64,000 nt of DNA from Nostoc linckia NIES-25 (GTDB taxonomy: Bacteria; Cyanobacteriota; Cyanobacteriia; Cyanobacteriales; Nostocaceae), in assembly GCF_002368035.1 (NCBI RefSeq), contig NZ_AP018222.1:6349809-6413808 (forward strand), in the 5' to 3' direction. Position numbers and translations under genes: made by a program. The stretch's first letter is position 1; each line of letters starts with the position of its first letter. The notes beneath the pieces were generated by a model. The model ran no database searches, was not told the DNA's origin, and saw only the letters and a program-made list of their open reading frames with translations. Shown here piece after piece: positions 34,252-42,815 of this stretch.

Positions 34252-36564
34252 ATGCTAGATATATCGAGTAACGCATCTTCTCCATTGGGAAGCAATAGTT
34301 TTGTTGTGAATAGTCTTTCAGATATCGTTAATTCCCATGATGGTCTGACAACTTTGCGGGAAGCAGTTATCGCTGCTAACGCTTTGAGCGGAAGCAACAC
34401 GATCGAGTTCGATTTGGCAAAAGGTTCAACAATCAATTTGACCAAGCAGCTAGATATTCTAGACGACTTAGTAATTAAGGGATTGGGAGTAGAAAATTTA
34501 ACCATCAGTGGTAATTCAGGTTTCAATAATCTGTTCATCAACAGCGCCAATGTTGAGATCAAAGGCTTGACCTTCGCTGATGGTCAGAACGGCATTAGTG
34601 TGGGTAGTGGTGTTAACCTAACGGTCAAAGATAGCCTTTTCCGTAACAACGCAGAGGATGGTATTAATATCAGCGGTACCAATAACACTGTTACGTTTAA
34701 GAATTCGTCTTTTGTAAACAATTCTGATGACGGCATTGACCTCAATGGCACTGGCAACACGCTGAAGATTTCTGGCTCAAGCATCGCTAACAATAGTGCT
34801 AATGGTCTTGAAATTGATGCTAGTAACAGCACCCTCACAGTTAGTGGCAGCAGTTTTACTGGCAACACAGGTGATGGAGTCAGGTTCGATGAAGGCGGTA
34901 ACAACTCCCTGACTATTGTCAATGCCGACCTGAGTGACAATACAGGTGATGGACTGGATATCAATAATGACCACAACACCGTTACCCTCAAGAAAGTAGA
35001 CCTGAGTGGTAATGGTGTCGGTGCTGCAATTGAAGTCGAAGATGGACTCGAAATTGATGGTAGTAACAACACCTTGACGATAACTGATGCGGTCATCAAC
35101 AACAATCCTGGTGATGGTATCGACTTCAACGGCAGCAAGAACAAGGTAACTGCCTCCAAACTCACCATTCTAGGTAATGGTGAAGATGGCATCGAAATCA
35201 GCGAAGGCAGCAACGACAATATCCTCAACCTGACGGATGCCTCAATCACAGGCAATACTGGCGATGGCTTGGATATTAACAGCGATCGCAACTTTGTCAC
35301 CCTCAAGAAAGTAGACCTGAGTGGCAATGGTGTCGGTGCTGCAATTGAAATCGAAGATGGACTCGAAATTGATGGCAGCAACAACACCTTGACGATAACT
35401 GATGCAGTTATCAACAATAATCCAGGCGATGGTATCGACTTCAATGGCAGCAAGAACAAAGTGACTGCATCCAAACTCACCATTCAAGGTAATGGTGAAG
35501 ATGGCATCGAAATCAGCGAAGGCAGCAACGACAATATCCTCAACCTGACGGATGCCTCAATCACAGGCAATACTGGCGATGGATTAGATATCAATAGCGA
35601 TCGCAACTTCGTCACCCTCAAGAAAGTAGACCTGAGTGGTAACGGTGTCGGTGCTGCAATTGAAATCGAAGATGGACTCGAAATTGATGGCAGCAACAAC
35701 ACCTTGACGATAACTGATGCAGTTATCAACAATAATCCAGGCGATGGTATCGACTTCAATGGCAGCAAGAACAAAGTGACTGCATCCAAACTCACCATTC
35801 AAGGTAATGGTGAAGATGGCATCGAAATCAGTGAAGGCAGCAACGACAATATCCTCAACCTGACGGATGCCTCAATCACAGGCAATACTGGCGATGGATT
35901 AGATATCAATAGCGATCGCAACTTTGTCACCCTCAAGAAAGTAGACCTGAGTGGCAATGGTGTCGGTGCTGCAATTGAAGTCGAAGATGGACTCGAAATT
36001 GATGGTAGTAATAACACCTTGACAATCACTGATGCCACTATTAACAACAATCCAGGCGATGGTATCGACTTCAACGGTAGCAAGAACAAGGTAACTGCCT
36101 CTAAACTCACCATTTTAGGTAATGGCGAAGATGGCATCGAAATCAGCGAAGGCAGCAACGACAATGTTCTTAACCTGACAGATGCTACCATCAAAGGCAA
36201 TACTGGCGATGGGTTAGATATCAATAGCGATCGCAACTTCGTCACCCTCAAGAAAGTAGACCTGAGTGGTAACGGTGTCGGTGCTGCAATTGAAGTCGAA
36301 GATGGACTCGAAATTGATGGTAGTAACAACACATTGACAATCACTGATATTACCAGCAACAACAATCCGGGTGATGGTATTGACTTCAATGGAGACAACA
36401 ATAAAGCTGTTGTAACAGGTGCTACTATCACTGGCAATGGTGAAGATGGTATTGAAATCAGTGAAGGCAGCGATGGCAACACGCTTATCGTTACCAAGAT
36501 TAACATCACCAACAATAAAGGTGAAGCGATCGCCAATCGAGGCAGCGACAACATCATCCGCTGA
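34252..36564 (+). CDS. right-handed beta-helix repeat protein with 105-aa internal repeats
   Basis: 770 aa. The N terminus (FVVNSLSDIVNSHDGLTTLR, then EAVIAANA) is the LREAI-type entry domain that precedes many secreted parallel beta-helices. The rest is beta-helix coils with N- and G-rich turns (GDGLDINSDRN, NNPGDGIDFNGSKNK). From about 34930 to 36500 five copies of a 315-bp unit follow one another exactly in frame, several almost identical at DNA level. No Sec signal peptide is seen; export could be by a type I system. No catalytic residues were identified. It is probably an extracellular or cell-surface structural protein. Confidence 0.8.
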   Translation: MLDISSNASSPLGSNSFVVNSLSDIVNSHDGLTTLREAVIAANALSGSNTIEFDLAKGSTINLTKQLDILDDLVIKGLGVENLTISGNSGFNNLFINSANVEIKGLTFADGQNGISVGSGVNLTVKDSLFRNNAEDGINISGTNNTVTFKNSSFVNNSDDGIDLNGTGNTLKISGSSIANNSANGLEIDASNSTLTVSGSSFTGNTGDGVRFDEGGNNSLTIVNADLSDNTGDGLDINNDHNTVTLKKVDLSGNGVGAAIEVEDGLEIDGSNNTLTITDAVINNNPGDGIDFNGSKNKVTASKLTILGNGEDGIEISEGSNDNILNLTDASITGNTGDGLDINSDRNFVTLKKVDLSGNGVGAAIEIEDGLEIDGSNNTLTITDAVINNNPGDGIDFNGSKNKVTASKLTIQGNGEDGIEISEGSNDNILNLTDASITGNTGDGLDINSDRNFVTLKKVDLSGNGVGAAIEIEDGLEIDGSNNTLTITDAVINNNPGDGIDFNGSKNKVTASKLTIQGNGEDGIEISEGSNDNILNLTDASITGNTGDGLDINSDRNFVTLKKVDLSGNGVGAAIEVEDGLEIDGSNNTLTITDATINNNPGDGIDFNGSKNKVTASKLTILGNGEDGIEISEGSNDNVLNLTDATIKGNTGDGLDINSDRNFVTLKKVDLSGNGVGAAIEVEDGLEIDGSNNTLTITDITSNNNPGDGIDFNGDNNKAVVTGATITGNGEDGIEISEGSDGNTLIVTKINITNNKGEAIANRGSDNIIR
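34930..36500 (+). repeat. 315-bp in-frame tandem repeats, about five copies
   Basis: The block AACCTGAC(G/A)GATGC recurs at 35227, 35542, 35857 and 36172, exactly 315 bp apart. Copies two and three are nearly identical, so amplification is recent. The first and last units are more diverged. Confidence 0.85.
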
Positions 36565-36638
36565 GGCATCACGTCAAGCTTACATCCCTACCGATGTAGG
36601 AAGTGGTAATCAAGCTAAAGTTCATAACTTCACTAATT

Positions 36639-36671
36639 CAGGAGGTCAGAAATCCTAGATTCTGACTCCTG
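36639..36671 (+). terminator. hairpin downstream of the beta-helix gene
   Basis: CAGGAGGTCAGAA pairs with TTCTGACTCCTG with one bulge around a short loop. It lacks a strong T tract, so it may be an intergenic repeat rather than an efficient terminator. Confidence 0.5.
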
Positions 36672-37049
36672 GATTTAACGAAAGAATAGGCATTGTGGAG
36701 ATTTTTAGCAAAATCGCGTTGATTCAATAATGTTTTATTTAGATGAGTAATTTTCATGGTGCTTAGTTAACCTTAATACAGCAGAGGGTAAAGCTCGTTT
36801 TCAGAATTTTTGCTTAAAAGGTTTAATACAAGTTGTGAATATGTAGCTGGAGGACAGGACGCGCCCACCAAATATCTAAAAATGCTGTCATTCCATGATT
36901 TTATCGGGTATACCTAAAAGTTATAAGTGTGATGCCCATAAAGCATTAGACGTTACGAACTTGTCCTTTTACCCTGATATTTGATAGTTCTCAATTTTCA
37001 TGAATTTAATTCCGTAACAGTGGATATAACTAGCTAAGGAGTGTATTAC
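36672..37049. other. intergenic region before the Fluc pair
   Basis: No gene is seen. It was inspected for a crcB (fluoride) riboswitch, and the conserved pattern was not found. The end holds AAGGAG at 37036-37041, the ribosome binding site of the first Fluc gene. Confidence 0.4.
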
Positions 37050-37451
37050 TTGCTGCAAAACGTTACTTTATTTGGTGTACTTGCGATCGCGATCGGTGCG
37101 ATTCCTGGGGCGGTGAGTCGTTATTACGTGACTGAATTTTGTAAAAGAGCCATAGGTACAAACTTTCCTTACGGGACTTTTATTATCAATTTCACAGGCT
37201 GTTTACTAATGGGCTTTTTCTTCACCTTATTTAAGGGGATTAAAGGATTTCCAGCCGAGATGGATTTGCTTGTGAGAACTGGTTTTTTGGGTGCTTATAC
37301 AACCTTCTCAACCTACGGATACGATACATTGACGTTGTGGCGTAATGGCAAGCAAGGAAGCACCATTTTTTACTTGGCAGGCAGCGCAATTTTAGCTGTA
37401 GTTGGTATTATATTAGGTCGTTATTTAGCACAGCTAATTGTCGGCTCGTAA
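37050..37451 (+). CDS. fluC: Fluc (CrcB) fluoride channel, first of a pair
   Basis: 133 aa from TTG at 37050, which stands 8 nt after a good AAGGAG; a GTG at 37041 overlaps that site and is less likely. Four membrane segments; conserved GAIPGAVSRY, INFTGCLLMGF and GFLGAYTTFSTYG. The TTFSTYG segment forms the fluoride-lining phenylalanine box and central Na+ site of the family. Fluc proteins export F- as dual-topology dimers. A second, different copy follows after 62 bp, so a heterodimer is possible. Confidence 0.9.
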   Translation: MLQNVTLFGVLAIAIGAIPGAVSRYYVTEFCKRAIGTNFPYGTFIINFTGCLLMGFFFTLFKGIKGFPAEMDLLVRTGFLGAYTTFSTYGYDTLTLWRNGKQGSTIFYLAGSAILAVVGIILGRYLAQLIVGS

Positions 37452-37513
37452 CGATTTGCTGAAACAAAAATACCAATCTCTATTCAATTTCCAAATTACA
37501 AAGGATTTTAATA

Positions 37514-37930
37514 ATGCAAAATACTTTTATTCGCACTGTCATGGCGATCGCTTTGGGTGCGATTCCTGGCGCTTTAGGACGCTACTTTATCACTGAATTT
37601 ACTAAAGCAATTATTGGGAAAGACTTTTCCTACTATGGCACGTTTTTTATTAATGTTACAGGCTGTTTTATCATTGCTTTGTTTTACACTTTAAACGAGC
37701 AAAAGTTTAGAAGTCTTTCACCTGAAATTCGGTTAGCGATCGCCACTGGTTTTTGCGGTGCTTATACCACTTTTTCAACTTACGGATTAGAGACTTTTAC
37801 CCAAATAGATAAAGGTAATATAACAATAGCTTTAATCTATTGGTTAGGCAGTATGCTAATTGGGATGCTTGGCGTACAATTGGGTGTAACTTTAGGTAAG
37901 CTGAATTCTAAATCTAGGGTTACTGATTAA
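37514..37930 (+). CDS. fluC: Fluc (CrcB) fluoride channel, second of a pair
   Basis: 138 aa, ATG start. It has the same motifs as its neighbour (GAIPGALGRYF, NVTGCFIIALF, GFCGAYTTFSTYG) but is only moderately similar. In many bacteria paired Fluc genes encode subunits of fixed, opposite orientation that work as a heterodimer; the charge pattern here was not evaluated well enough to assign topology. Confidence 0.9.
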   Translation: MQNTFIRTVMAIALGAIPGALGRYFITEFTKAIIGKDFSYYGTFFINVTGCFIIALFYTLNEQKFRSLSPEIRLAIATGFCGAYTTFSTYGLETFTQIDKGNITIALIYWLGSMLIGMLGVQLGVTLGKLNSKSRVTD

Positions 37931-38089
37931 TGGTATGAATCTTGTAGGATGGACACAAGAGCGTTCTAATACAACGAAGGAGTTGTTCTGTCATTCCACA
38001 AGACCAGTAAAATTATCGCGCAAATATACAATGCCCTAAATCCAATTAAGCTAACATCTAGTGGCATAAACACAACTTTGAGATCGGAT

Positions 38090-38213
38090 CTAACTTTTCA
38101 CGGTATCTGGAAAACCTCTCTCTAAATCTCTCTCCTGCGAGGAAAGAGACTTTGAATTCCTGGTTTGGAAGTTAGATTTTCCGTGGACTTTTCCACATGA
38201 CGTGAAAAGTCAG
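38090..38213. mobile_element. 124-bp MITE, copy 2, with 11-bp target duplication
   Basis: Same element as 33769-33892, with the same terminal repeats and length. TGAGATCGGAT is repeated directly on both flanks. It lies 56 bp upstream of the ATG of the broken bestrophin gene and probably separates it from its original promoter. Confidence 0.85.
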
Positions 38214-38269
38214 TGAGATCGGATAACTGGCGAATAATAGATAAATTAGGTACAGGAAGTCAAGGGAAG

Positions 38270-39331
38270 ATGAAACTCATCAGGAGATCGACTTGGTTAG
38301 ATTTAGCAATTGATTTAAGAAGTTCTGTGATTCGTGCCATTTGGCGACGAGTCCTAGCTACGATGATATTTGCTTTTATAATTGCGATTGCTTATCACAA
38401 AGGATTTGCTGTCAACCAACCTACTCTAGCTGGTTTAATCCCTGGAGTTGTCCTCGGACTTTTACTAGTCTTTAGAACTAATACGGCTTATGAAAGATTT
38501 TGGGAAGGATGTAAAATCTGGTATAACTTGCTCAGTGCCAGTCGGATTTTATGCCGAAATATTTGGATAATTGTTCCAGTCAATAATCCTGAAGATGTGA
38601 AAATTAAAATATCGAGTATTAGATTAGTTGGCTTATTAATAATTGCTGTTAAATCGCATTTGCGAAATCAGCGTCTTGATAATGATTTTTTTAAAGAATT
38701 AATTCACGAAGAGCAATACTGGCAATTAAAAGAAGTTAATAATGTTCCGATAAAAATTATTAATTGGATTGCCGAATATTTTGGGCAACTCTTTGATGAA
38801 AGAGCCGATAAACCTAACGTAATTTGTAACAGATCGTTTATTGAATTAAACCGCTCTTTAGACCAAATAACAATGCTAGTTGGTGATTGCCAGCGAATTT
38901 TAGATACACCGCTACCCAAACCTTATTCAATTCATTTAAAACATTTATTATTGTTATATTGTTTTGCTTTACCTTTTCAATTTGTACAGTCGCTAGATTG
39001 GTTCACTATTCCGACTGTAGGAATTATTAGCTTTGCACTACTAGTAGTTCGCCAAGGAAACTTGGCGGGGTAAAGGGTAAGGGGTAAGGGGGAAAGGTTT
39101 TAAATCCCTTACCCTTTTCCCTTTCCCCTTTCCCCAGCCCTCACCTAACAATTTTGGGTTGGCAGACTACTAGGAATAGAAGATATAGGGGTGGAAATTG
39201 AAAATCCTTTTGGTTACGATAGCAATGACTTACCCTTAGACAAATTTTGCCAAGAGTTACAAGCTGAAATTGAAACAGAATGGATTAATTACGATCCAAA
39301 TTTTGCTCGCTATGAAGCTGAGATTTTATGA
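38270..39331 (+). pseudogene. bestrophin-like channel gene interrupted by a miniature element
   Basis: From the ATG at 38270, preceded by AGGGAAG, the reading frame matches the bestrophin at 19746 (LIPGVVLGLLLVFRTNTAYE, LLLLYCFALPFQFVQ). It stops at 39073 inside a 121-bp insert. After the insert the frame resumes at 39174 as GIEDIGVEIENPFGYDSN and ends at 39331. Removing the insert and one 8-bp duplicate restores 310 codons, the same length as the intact paralogue. As it stands the product lacks the last fifth of the protein. Confidence 0.85.
39045..39165. mobile_element. 121-bp miniature element inside the bestrophin gene
   Basis: Flanked by ACTACTAG at 39037-39044 and 39166-39173. It contains a GCCAAG/CTTGGC hairpin and a purine-rich arm (GGGTAAGGGG) facing a pyrimidine-rich arm (CCCTTTCCCC). 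The same purine/pyrimidine palindrome occurs at 40780, 42700 and 62545, so it belongs to a larger repeat family. Confidence 0.85.
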
Positions 39332-39376
39332 AAATAGACAAATTTTGATTAGCTCAGAACATGGCTTTTCTAATTG

Positions 39377-39563
39377 CTATCCCTCTTCTGTCACTCTCCG
39401 AAAACATTTGCCTTTTCTGAAATCTAGAGCTTTTGTATAGCAAGCGATGTCTACGACGGGCTACGCCTACGCGCGATTATTTTCTAATAGTATAGCTTGT
39501 ATTGATTGCCTCATAAGGCTTATAGCGATCGCCCTGCCGGGAAGTGACAGAAGAGGGTTATAG
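39377..39563. repeat. 187-bp inverted-repeat element
   Basis: CTATCCCTCTTCTGTCACT at the left and AGTGACAGAAGAGGGTTATAG-like sequence at the right form imperfect termini of about 22 bp. It fills most of the gap between the broken bestrophin gene and the ABC operon. Non-coding. Confidence 0.65.
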
Positions 39564-39631
39564 ATTCTTATGAATAGCAAGGCTACCCTGAAGAAATAAA
39601 AAAAGAGTGTTTTGAAATGTATGTAAATGGT

Positions 39632-40720
39632 TCAATGTAATTGCTTCCTGACAAGACTATGGCCAGATTGAACATCAAACCAGTGAATATCTTCAAGAGG
39701 CAATGTCAGTATAATCTCCTCACTACTCCAATTTTGGTCTGTTGGCAACAAAGCGCGTATTATAATGGCTTCAGTTTGTGAACCTTCGACCTTGATACTG
39801 ACTAAATAGTGCATACCCAAGTTTTCTACTAGATACACTCGTCCTTGAATAGTTTGGGTATCACCGGGTTGGGCAATGCGAACGTTTTCTGGGCGGATAC
39901 CTAGCACAATCTGGGGTGGTACAGTTGGTATATCTGGCAAAGGGACTTGGAAATTACCTAGCATAGCGTATCTTTCTTTGCAAGGTAAAGTCAGCAAATT
40001 CATCTGAGGACTACCAACAAATCCAGCCACAAATAAATTAGCTGGATGGTTATAAATGATTTCGGGCGGGTCAAGTTGCTGGACATAGCCATCGTTGAGT
40101 AAAGCTACTTTCGTGGAGAGTGTCATCGCTTCTGTTTGGTCATGGGTAACATAGACCACAGGGACTTTTTGCTCTGCAAAAATTTGCTTGAGGTCGGCTC
40201 GGACTCGTTCCCGCAACAGCGCATCCAAGTTACTTAACGGTTCATCTAGCAGGTACACATCGGCGTTACGCACCAAAGCACGACCGACTGCAACACGCTG
40301 CCGTTGACCTCCAGACAATTGACCAGGCTTGCGGTTGATTAACTCTGCTAATCCTAAAATTTCTGCCACTTCTGCCACTCGCTGTTTAATTTCTGTCGGT
40401 GGTACTTTTTTCAGCTTGAGTCCAGAAGCAAGGTTGTCGTACACTGTCATGTGCGGATAGAGTGCATAGCTTTGAAATACCATTGCGATGTTGCGATCGC
40501 CTGCTGATTTATAGGTGACATCCACGTCGCCGATTTTAATCTGACCGCGAGTCGGTTCTTCAAGACCTGCAATCATGCGGAGAACAGTCGATTTGCCACA
40601 GCCAGAGGGGCCAAGTAAAGTCAGAAACTCGTGGTTATCTACTGTTAAGCTAACGTCTTTGACAGGGACGACTTTGGAAGTATAGGTTTTATTCAAGTTT
40701 TTGAGTTCGAGTTTAGCCAT
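39632..40720 (-). CDS. sugar-type ABC transporter ATP-binding protein (MalK/UgpC family)
   Basis: 362 aa. Walker A LGPSGCGKSTVLRM (about residue 36), signature LSGGQRQRVAVGRALV, Walker B DVYLLDEPLSNLD and the H-loop VTHDQ are all intact. A C-terminal regulatory TOBE/MalK-like domain spans about residues 240-362. Last gene of the operon. It energises the importer formed with the two permeases and the binding protein encoded upstream. The substrate is probably an oligosaccharide or compatible solute such as glucosylglycerol, trehalose or sucrose (inference from Ggt-type similarity). Confidence 0.92.
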   Translation of the reverse strand: MAKLELKNLNKTYTSKVVPVKDVSLTVDNHEFLTLLGPSGCGKSTVLRMIAGLEEPTRGQIKIGDVDVTYKSAGDRNIAMVFQSYALYPHMTVYDNLASGLKLKKVPPTEIKQRVAEVAEILGLAELINRKPGQLSGGQRQRVAVGRALVRNADVYLLDEPLSNLDALLRERVRADLKQIFAEQKVPVVYVTHDQTEAMTLSTKVALLNDGYVQQLDPPEIIYNHPANLFVAGFVGSPQMNLLTLPCKERYAMLGNFQVPLPDIPTVPPQIVLGIRPENVRIAQPGDTQTIQGRVYLVENLGMHYLVSIKVEGSQTEAIIIRALLPTDQNWSSEEIILTLPLEDIHWFDVQSGHSLVRKQLH

Positions 40721-40729
40721 TTTTTATTT

Positions 40730-40872
40730 GTCATTTGTCATTGGTCATTTGTCATTTGTCATTAGGCAAACAGGGTATGAGGAAAGGGAAAGGGGTAAAG
40801 GGAAAAGGGGAAAGATTAAATTTATTCCTTTTCCCTTTAACCTTTAACCTTTTCCCCTGCCTCCTTGTCCCC
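40730..40872. repeat. heptamer repeat array plus purine/pyrimidine palindrome, copy 1
   Basis: Tandem (T/A)GTCATT(T/G) heptamers (40735-40763) are followed by GGAAAGGGGTAAAGGG and its complement in CCCTTTAACC. About 100 bp nearly match 42690-42790 two genes upstream in the same operon, so one copy derives from the other. Confidence 0.75.
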
Positions 40873-41736
40873 TTATCCTTTGACAGCACCAGCAGTCAGA
40901 CCTTGGACAATCCGGCGCTGGAAAAACAAAACTAGTAAAACCAGAGGTAACGTTCCTATAACAGTAGCAGCAGCGATCGCACCGTAGGGAATTTCAAATA
41001 CTGTTGCACCACCCAACTGAGCCGCAGCAACGGGAATCGTCTTCATCTCTTCACGGGTCATAAACGTGAGAGCGAAGATAAACTCATTCCAGGCAAAAAT
41101 AAAGGTGAGAATTCCAGTCGTCACTAAGGCGGGAAGGGTCATAGGCAATACGATTTGCCATAGTAGTTGAAAGGTGTTGTAGCCATCGACCCTAGCGGAA
41201 TCTTCTAAATCTTTGGGTAATTGTTGGAAAAAGCTTCTGAGTACTAGAATTGTCAGGGGTAAATTTATGGCAGTGTATGGTATAATAAGCGCCAGATAGT
41301 TGTTCCCCAGTCTGAGGGCTTGAATAATTTCTAACAGTCCCAGGAACAACAGAATTCCAGGAAATAAAGTCACCATAAGAACGCTAGCGAGGATAGCTCG
41401 TTCGCCCCAAGGACGTAACCGTGCCAAGGCATAGGCGGCGGGTGCGCCGATGGCTAAAGCTAAAGCTGTAGAAGTAATCGACACAAAGGCACTGTTGAAG
41501 ATGTAGCGCCAAAATGGACGACGAGAAAATAACTCAATGTAATGACTAAAAGTGAATCGCGTGGGGAAATAAACAGTGGGAACGGCGGCAATATCTTCAT
41601 TAACTTTAAACGAAGTCAGCAATTGCCATAGGGCTGGCGCTAGGCTGAATAACATTACGAATGCAACAGCTATTAAAAGCAAGATTTTTTTAACAGAAAA
41701 CCTGGTTTTTGCTGTTGGTTGTGGAGTCGAACTCAT
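40873..41736 (-). CDS. sugar ABC transporter permease (MalG-type)
   Basis: 287 aa with six membrane segments. The EAA loop is clear: LEDSARVDGYNTFQLLWQIV followed by LPMTLPALV. The N-terminal segment is KKILLLIAVAFVMLFSLAPA. It overlaps nearly with the partner permease (2 bp apart), so the two are translationally coupled. It forms half of the membrane pore of the importer. Confidence 0.9.
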   Translation of the reverse strand: MSSTPQPTAKTRFSVKKILLLIAVAFVMLFSLAPALWQLLTSFKVNEDIAAVPTVYFPTRFTFSHYIELFSRRPFWRYIFNSAFVSITSTALALAIGAPAAYALARLRPWGERAILASVLMVTLFPGILLFLGLLEIIQALRLGNNYLALIIPYTAINLPLTILVLRSFFQQLPKDLEDSARVDGYNTFQLLWQIVLPMTLPALVTTGILTFIFAWNEFIFALTFMTREEMKTIPVAAAQLGGATVFEIPYGAIAAATVIGTLPLVLLVLFFQRRIVQGLTAGAVKG

Positions 41737-41738
41737 GG

Positions 41739-42647
41739 TTAAATAACTCCTGATGTTTTGGCACGGGATTTATTAAGCAAGAAACTAGCGATCGCCACCG
41801 CAGCAATTAATATTAGAAATGTCACTACTACCAGAGCCGCTCCATAACCAAAATCTAAGTAGCGCATCACCGTGGAATAGATATATAGCGACACCACTTC
41901 AGTTGCACCACCAGGGCCGCCCCCGGTCATCACCGCAATCAAGTCGAAAATCCCGAAAGCTTGAGCAAATCGAAATAGGACTGCAATTAAGATTTGTGGC
42001 AGTAGCAGTGGCAGGGTAATATTGCGGAAGCTTTGCCAAGGATTTGCCCCATCGACAGAGTAGGCTTCGTAAAGGTCCTTTGGTATCGACTGCAAACCAG
42101 CCAACAGCAGAATACTGATAAAAGGTGTAGTTTTCCAAACATCAGCAAATATCGCTGCGCTCATCGCCAGAGTTGGATCTCCTAACCAGTTAATTCCGGT
42201 TTTAATCAACCCTAACCGCCGCAGAATATCGTTGACAACCCCAAATTGGTCGTTAAAAATCCAAGCCCATGCCAGACCAATCAAAGCCGTAGGCAAAGCC
42301 CAAGGTAGAATGGCAGTTGTCCGCACTATGCCCCTTCCAAAAAACGCCTGATTGAGAACTAGAGCAATCAAAAGTCCTAGCAGTAGTTCTAAAAGCACGG
42401 ATGCTGTTGTGAACGTCGTCGTTGCCCACAAACTCTGCCAGAAACGACCATCCCCCACCATCCGCACATAATTGTCCAAACCAGAGAATACGGGTTGTAG
42501 TTCCGTTCCCAAATTCCTAGTGAATACACTTAACCAGAATGCTCGTAAAATGGGATAGGCAAATACAAACAACAACAGCAGTAATGCTGGTGTTAGTAAT
42601 ATCCAAGCAGTCCGTTGTTCCCGGCTTCGGAGTGTAATATTAGTCAT
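41739..42647 (-). CDS. sugar ABC transporter permease (MalF-type)
   Basis: 302 aa with six membrane segments and the EAA motif PKDLYEAYSVDGANPWQSFR. The start is ATG at 42647, just inside the end of the upstream repeat array. It pairs with the permease at 40873. Confidence 0.9.
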   Translation of the reverse strand: MTNITLRSREQRTAWILLTPALLLLLFVFAYPILRAFWLSVFTRNLGTELQPVFSGLDNYVRMVGDGRFWQSLWATTTFTTASVLLELLLGLLIALVLNQAFFGRGIVRTTAILPWALPTALIGLAWAWIFNDQFGVVNDILRRLGLIKTGINWLGDPTLAMSAAIFADVWKTTPFISILLLAGLQSIPKDLYEAYSVDGANPWQSFRNITLPLLLPQILIAVLFRFAQAFGIFDLIAVMTGGGPGGATEVVSLYIYSTVMRYLDFGYGAALVVVTFLILIAAVAIASFLLNKSRAKTSGVI

Positions 42648-42649
42648 TA

Positions 42650-42815
42650 GTCATTTGTCATTGGTCATTAGTCATTGGTCATTAGGCAAACAGGGCATGG
42701 GGAAAGGGAAAGGGGTAAAGGGAAAAGGGGAAAGATTAAATTTATTCCTTTTCCCTTTAACCTTTAACCTTTTCCCCTTGTCTCCTTGTCCCCCTGCCCC
42801 CTTCCCCCTGCCCCC
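42650..42815. repeat. heptamer repeat array plus purine/pyrimidine palindrome, copy 2
   Basis: The same structure as 40730-40872: GTCATT(T/G)-type heptamers, then GGGAAAGGGGTAAAGGG and a pyrimidine arm. The right part overlaps the 3' end of the binding-protein gene and supplies its last codons. Confidence 0.75.

Noticed and set aside
34584..36572. long - strand open frames across the beta-helix gene
   Set aside because: They are mirror frames of the in-frame 315-bp repeats, have low-complexity L/S/P composition and no domain, while the + strand has a clear fold.
36419..36658. 79-codon + strand frame over the end of the beta-helix gene
   Set aside because: It overlaps the true frame for most of its length and has no ribosome binding site; the part past the stop is a hairpin repeat.
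36672..37040. possible fluoride (crcB) riboswitch before the Fluc genes
   Set aside because: The conserved loop and pseudoknot pattern of the class could not be found by eye; only unrelated short palindromes are present.
40735..42683. GTCATT heptamer arrays as a possible CRISPR
   Set aside because: Units are 7 bp with no spacers of constant length and no cas genes; they are short tandem repeats typical of filamentous cyanobacteria.
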